A stretch of DNA of 64,000 bases from Branchiostoma floridae (taxonomy: Eukaryota > Chordata > Leptocardii > Amphioxiformes > Branchiostomatidae): positions 1 to 64,000 of the forward strand of contig NC_049992.1 of assembly GCF_000003815.2 (NCBI RefSeq), given 5' to 3'. Each line of letters begins with the position of its first letter. Positions within the stretch are counted from its first letter, which is position 1. The notes under the pieces were generated by a model that made no database searches, was not told the origin of the DNA, and worked only from the letters and a program-made list of their open reading frames with translations. The position numbers and the translations under genes were made by a program. Positions 59,582-64,000 of this stretch are shown one piece after another.

Positions 59582-59875
59582 CTAAGAGCACAACCCGCCG
59601 TACGTGCAAGCACGTGCTGTCTACGTGCCAAAACGTGGGCAATCTTTTGGGATCCGTAAGTGGTACGTACCGCCACCGTACGATCTCGTAGGGAATCCGA
59701 CTGATTTTGGAGCACGCAGACACGCCGTAGAACTTTACGTGCAGGCAAAACTTTGTGTGCCATGCGTCTCCCTGCTCTTGCCAGACGTTCTCCACATTTT
59801 CAGAAATACGCGGAGGACGTGGCCTCCCCAAAAAACGTAAGGACAATTTGCACGTACGGCGGGTTGTGCCCTTAG
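59582..59875 (-). mobile_element. MITE family CTAAGGGCACAACCCGCC, copy 3, in the LOX-2 3' region
   Basis: Complete 294-bp copy, inverse to the other two, starting 175 bp after the LOX-2 stop. Sequence matching the LOX-1 3' UTR appears before it and again near 60160-60245, so it probably sits in the 3' UTR. Confidence 0.88.
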
Positions 59876-60237
59876 CTTTTGCGAGCTGAACTAGGTGTTA
59901 AAACCTTCACCGCTGCTGGTCAATTGAGTCCAATCTTACCCAACCTACTCCTAGAGATGAGTTGGATCAAATTTGAAATTTGGACTAGATCAATTCGATT
60001 TAATCTCGTAATTGGCTGTTCACATTGAGGGAAATCAATTGGACTCTATTCGAATTGGTCATTTAATAATCGAACTGATACGCATAGATTTTGCCGAGTC
60101 TGAACCGAACCGAAGCGTTCTGTTGACGTCAATATTCACTAAGGTTTAAGCACTCATTTTATGAAATTAAAAAACTAAAAACGTTAATATTATCTTATTC
60201 ACTAACAATTTTGCTTGCAGGTCTGCAGTGTATATTC

Positions 60238-60243
60238 AATAAA
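60238..60243 (+). promoter_or_regulatory. Candidate polyadenylation signal for LOX-2
   Basis: AATAAA lies 23 bp after TTGCAGGTCTGCA, a phrase conserved downstream of LOX-1 (about 31003). The conservation makes it a better candidate than other AATAAA words, but no transcript evidence is available. Confidence 0.4.
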
Positions 60244-60384
60244 TTGAGAGAGGGCGGTACAAGAGGCTATCCGTGTGTGAAAGAACATGCAAACAATGTA
60301 TGTCAAACGTGGCGGAAGACGAAACACGTTTTATGTCAAACTGCTCTCTCTATAATCACGTAAGAAAAGCACCTGTTTAAAGAG

Positions 60385-60655
60385 GCCATCAAATTCCACC
60401 CAAACTTCCTCACATTCACGGACAAAAAGACAACATCACAAAACCCACACATAATAGAAAAGGTGGGATCTTTCGTCTTCCACTGTCTTCGAAAAAGGAG
60501 TCGAACCCAATAACCCAGGATCTAGGGTTAGCTTTTACTAGCTTTAGACTAGAGTAGACACTTGTGATATTGTTTTTACACTGTTTGAATCTTTTATGTT
60601 ACCTTCAATTAGCCCACGGGCAAGAATTTGCAATAAACTTTATTATTAAAAGGGG
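60385..60655 (+). mobile_element. Retroelement-like 3' end downstream of LOX-2
   Basis: Homologous in order to 25225-25518. Ends GAATTTGCAATAAACTTTAT. Confidence 0.6.
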
Positions 60656-60984
60656 AAATACTCTAAGAACTAACCACGATTAAACAGACTACTCCAATCT
60701 ACTTGTCATGAAGATGATTATCCGAAACGTACAAAAGAAAAAAAAAATTAAAAATCAGATGTCACAAACGTAGAGTTAAGTTTTGCTTGTAATCATGTGA
60801 CAGATGCCAACATTTCACAGGAAGTTGCTTCACTGTTTCGCAATGTTATGAAATGATGGTTTTATTAAAACCAAAGAAAAATACATCCACGGCTTCTTTT
60901 CTTGTGTGTGTTTCTGAAGGAACTCGTTGCTAGAAAGATGGGAGTAAAAGAATAATATGGGGAAAGTTATCATTTATTCTATCG

Positions 60985-61215
60985 TTAGATGTAGTCCCAT
61001 GGCCTTTTTAGGCAGTATGGACCAAGGGGACCAGTACCAAACGGTTGGGAGTGTGTCTGTGGTACTGTGGTAAAGGTCACCACTATGTCTAGGGTAGGGT
61101 GTTGGAAGGCGGAGCCCATTCCTCTCCCATGCCTACCCCCAAACTGGTCTTGATCTTGGAGCCAGTGAATCCTGATATCTTTGAATGTTCTTCATAAAAG
61201 GTAAAGGTGGTCCCA
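60985..61215. repeat. Dispersed repeat with CCCATGGCCTTTTTAGGC end
   Basis: Shares the GTCCCATGNCCTTTTTAGG phrase and GGCGGAGCCCATTCCTCTCC with the tails of SINE family 2 (for example 35695-35760) and with 45230-45310, and contains CTAGGGTAGGGTGTTGG. Confidence 0.65.
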
Positions 61216-61834
61216 TGGCTTTCTTATTTATTATGATGTGACTTGTCCTTATGCCTCCATATTACTGCATGTCTACAAAGGTTAAGTGATGTTTTTATTG
61301 ACATACCGTCTTACATGTGGACGCCATCTTGCGGTCACAAACATTATTACCTGCTACACGATAGCAACACATTTCCATTAGATCTCCTTCTGATTCAACT
61401 CCAACACTGTATTCATCATACTTAGTTACGCTTATGATATTGATTATGAAATAGCAGTTGTTTAAAAGTGTAAGATCGTCTTTATTTCTTCTAAATGAGA
61501 TAGCATTCAATGCGTAACACCAAAGCTTGGCTTTTAGCGTTCAGATCTAACTGTGCTTAAACAAACATTCATGCATGCCATGCATATTTGTCAAGTCAAG
61601 CATATTTGTGCACAGGCAATGACACGCCAATGACCATGGTCATGGGACAAAATAGTAAACATTTGCGACCTGCATACCGCTACCGTAGCATATCTCCCGC
61701 TCGGTTCTGCTTTTGTATCTTGTAATGTTTACATAAACAAACACAGTACGGGTTATGCTGGGGTGACGGTAAAGAAGGGAAGGGTCAAATACCTTGTTTA
61801 TCAAGACTCTCTTAATATATATGCAAATGATGGA

Positions 61835-62419
61835 GCCTCTATCCTGCCATTGGGTGTCGGGTTTTACTACGCGATAGCAACAATTAGATCTACTTCTCAT
61901 TCAATTCTAACAGTTTCTTGGTTGCATAAATGATATTGATAATGAATTAGAAGCTATCTAAACGGGTAATATCGTCTCCAAGCAGAGGTGAGGCTCCGAC
62001 TGTTTTTTANNNNNNNNNNNNNNNNNNNNNNNNNNNNNNNNNNNNNNNNNNNNNNNNNNNNNNNNNNNNNNNNNNNNNNNNNNNNNNNNNNNNNNNNNNN
62101 NNNNNNNNNNNNNNNNNNNNNNNNNNNNNNNNNNNNNNNNNNNNNNNNNNNNNNNNNNNNNNNNNNNNNNNNNNNNNNNNNNNNNNNNNNNNNNNNNNNN
62201 NNNNNNNNNNNNNNNNNNNNNNNNNNNNNNNNNNNNNNNNNNNNNNNNNNNNNNNNNNNNNNNNNNNNNNNNNNNNNNNNNNNNNNNNNNNNNNNNNNNN
62301 CTAATTCATTATCAATATCATTTATGCAACCAAGAAACTGTTAGAGTTGAATGAGAAGTAGATCTAATTGTTGCTATCGCGTAGTAAAACCCGACACCCC
62401 CATGGCAGGATAGAGATGG
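61835..62419. repeat. Palindrome with assembly gap at its centre
   Basis: Left arm 61835-61950 and right arm 62301-62419 are near-perfect inverse copies (CTATCCTGCCA, TGTCGGGTTTTACTACGCGA, GCAACAATTAGATCTACTTC). Diverged copies of the arm lie near 61340-61520. A solo CTCCAAGCAGAGGTGAGGCT MITE end is at 61976. Confidence 0.9.
62010..62300. other. Assembly gap, 291 N
   Basis: Lies between the arms of the palindrome 61835-62419. Confidence 1.
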
Positions 62420-62719
62420 AGATGGCAGGATACATGGAGAGTAGGAGTCCAGTTGTGTTTGCGTTCACGGCCTAGTTTTGACGATTTCCAATAGAAGAAA
62501 TAGCCATTGAATCCCAAATCCGTTCTCAAGAACATGTCAGTCGTCTGGTACTTGTATTCTCGATTCTAATACACACCATAACACGGCGTCGCCGTGATAA
62601 ACTGCCTTTTTTAAACAGGTATCATGAGTCCGGCGTTGTTTGTATTATCATGCAAAAACTGTTGGAGAACAATAAATTTTGGTAATATTTTGCCCCATCT
62701 GTCTGATCAATTTATCACC

Positions 62720-62965
62720 AAACAGACAGGCGATCGGGATTATTTTGTACACGCTTTCTAGTGGGAGGCAAGCAGCAAGAGAGAGCTTACAAGGTAGCCC
62801 CGACCAATCCATCTGTTTGGGGAATCAAAAGTCAATACTATAAGCATCGAATTTCAACCAGGTGGGTCCTCATATGTCATTTTACGAAAAGTAAAAAAAC
62901 TTGAACCCTAGAAACCCTTTTTTGTAGGTCATTACCGTCCTACAGCTTTCACCGTGCCCCTTTAG
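62720..62965 (+). repeat. Dispersed repeat, copy 2 (see 41450-41705)
   Basis: Same ordered phrases as copy 1, about 80 percent alike by eye. Confidence 0.8.
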
Positions 62966-63258
62966 CAGTTGTTTATAAAGGTATGATCGTCTGTATTTCT
63001 TCTAAATGAAGATATACTATACAATGCATAAGGCCAAATACGCAAGCGCATGCCTCTTAGCCATGCAAGCGTTCAGATCCAACAGATAGGCCTGTAGGTG
63101 ACATCTCCTGTATTGATAATGATCTCATAAACAATATGGGTGCATCAACCGTAACTGCCACGGACCATAGCCTGTATAAACTGCCGTGCAGTTCACTTTA
63201 CAAAGTTAAGTACAAAATGCTTCTTGTGCTGTAATACTGTATATATAACGTAATTGTG

Positions 63259-63534
63259 TTAAAGCACACAGACAGACCCGAGGATTTTTTCTACCGCTGG
63301 ACACCTGTTTGGATGTATACATTTATAGGTGAAACTCTTTGAATTGATTAAGAATTTCAGCTGTGTTTGCAAACATGAACTCTTTGTCCCCTGTAAGGTT
63401 TGTTGTCGCGTGTTTTTGCTGTTGCTTCTTTCTAGATTTAGAAACATCTTAGTTGATTTTTCACCCTCTTCATAATGTTTTTTTCCTTGATCTTCTCCTT
63501 GCTCCGGTTGCCTTGTATTCATTAAACTTGTCAA
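63259..63534 (-). pseudogene. LINE reverse-transcriptase ORF fragment
   Basis: The minus-strand reading contains HYEEGEKSTKMFLNLERSNS, which resembles the linker (EGEKSTKxFxNLEKRN-type) found upstream of the reverse-transcriptase palm in L1/Tx1-type LINE ORF2 proteins. The rest is weak and no catalytic YxDD is present. A second minus-strand ORF (63531-63821) just upstream may be part of the same decayed element. Confidence 0.5.
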
Positions 63535-63949
63535 TCTGCTCTTTTGTATGGTTGTTTATCTAAATAATCAAGTATTGGTCTTAATTTTTTATTATACTTG
63601 CAAACGTGTTTTTTTTTCAAGTAGGCGTAGGTATCTTGATCGAGCTTGTACCTTTTGTATACTGTATTGTGTGGTATTTTCCTTGATACATGTACATGTC
63701 TTTGTTTACACAGATTCCATTTTGTCCTGTTGTCGACATCTTGATTCTTGTATCTGTTTTTCGTACCATCGAATTTTAAGTTAAATCCTCTGTCTGAGGA
63801 GTAAGGTCTTTCAACACGCATAGCATCTGGTCTCTCAGAGATGGCCGTTGGTCACACAATGAGCGCTCAATGGTCTCGGCAGGGTTGCCGCCGATGTTTC
63901 AGCGAGCACTAACAAGAATGTGGGACAAGTACACACGAAGGCACCTACA

Positions 63950-63994
<45 letters not shown>

Positions 63995-64000
63995 GCACGC
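63950..64000. repeat. CA microsatellite at window end
   Basis: ACACAC run ending in GCACGCACGC at the window boundary. Confidence 0.95.

Overview
This window is a piece of an animal nuclear genome. It shows spliced genes with GT-AG introns, dense small inverted-repeat transposons (MITEs), tRNA-derived SINEs, LINE tails, mini- and microsatellites, and four N-gaps. A tandem pair of PLAT-lipoxygenase genes in such a MITE-rich, moderate-GC genome suggests an invertebrate deuterostome, most likely amphioxus (Branchiostoma). That assignment is inference from style and content and was not checked by a search.

Layout. (1) 1-2.4 kb: a two-exon gene for a small glycine-rich, two-pass membrane protein with a C-terminal PPxY motif, preceded by a tandem-repeat block and a dispersed repeat. 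(2) 4.9-30.9 kb: lipoxygenase gene 1 (LOX-1), 17 recognisable coding exons on the + strand. Its intron 5 is swollen to 14 kb. Nearly all of the excess is one 13.6-kb insertion with 137-bp terminal inverted repeats (two mismatches) and a 7-bp target duplication. (3) 30.9-42.6 kb: intergenic DNA with a TTAA-flanked 0.93-kb transposon, SINEs, a 1.27-kb 22-bp minisatellite, MITEs and short tandem blocks. (4) 42.6-59.4 kb: lipoxygenase gene 2 (LOX-2), 18 coding exons in the same exon-phase pattern, plus a broken duplicate of its metal-site exon. (5) 59.4-64 kb: repeats, a gapped palindrome and a LINE fragment.

Both lipoxygenases encode an N-terminal PLAT/LH2 domain followed by a catalytic domain with all five expected iron ligands: His-x4-His, His-x3-Asn and a C-terminal Ile. 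They are a tandem duplication. The PLAT exons have diverged clearly, but the 174-bp exon carrying the His/Asn ligands is identical in the two genes, which suggests gene conversion or exon replacement. Shared intronic repeats pre-date the duplication, and copy-specific transposons post-date it, so the locus carries a readable order of events. No prokaryotic, CRISPR or viral features were seen.
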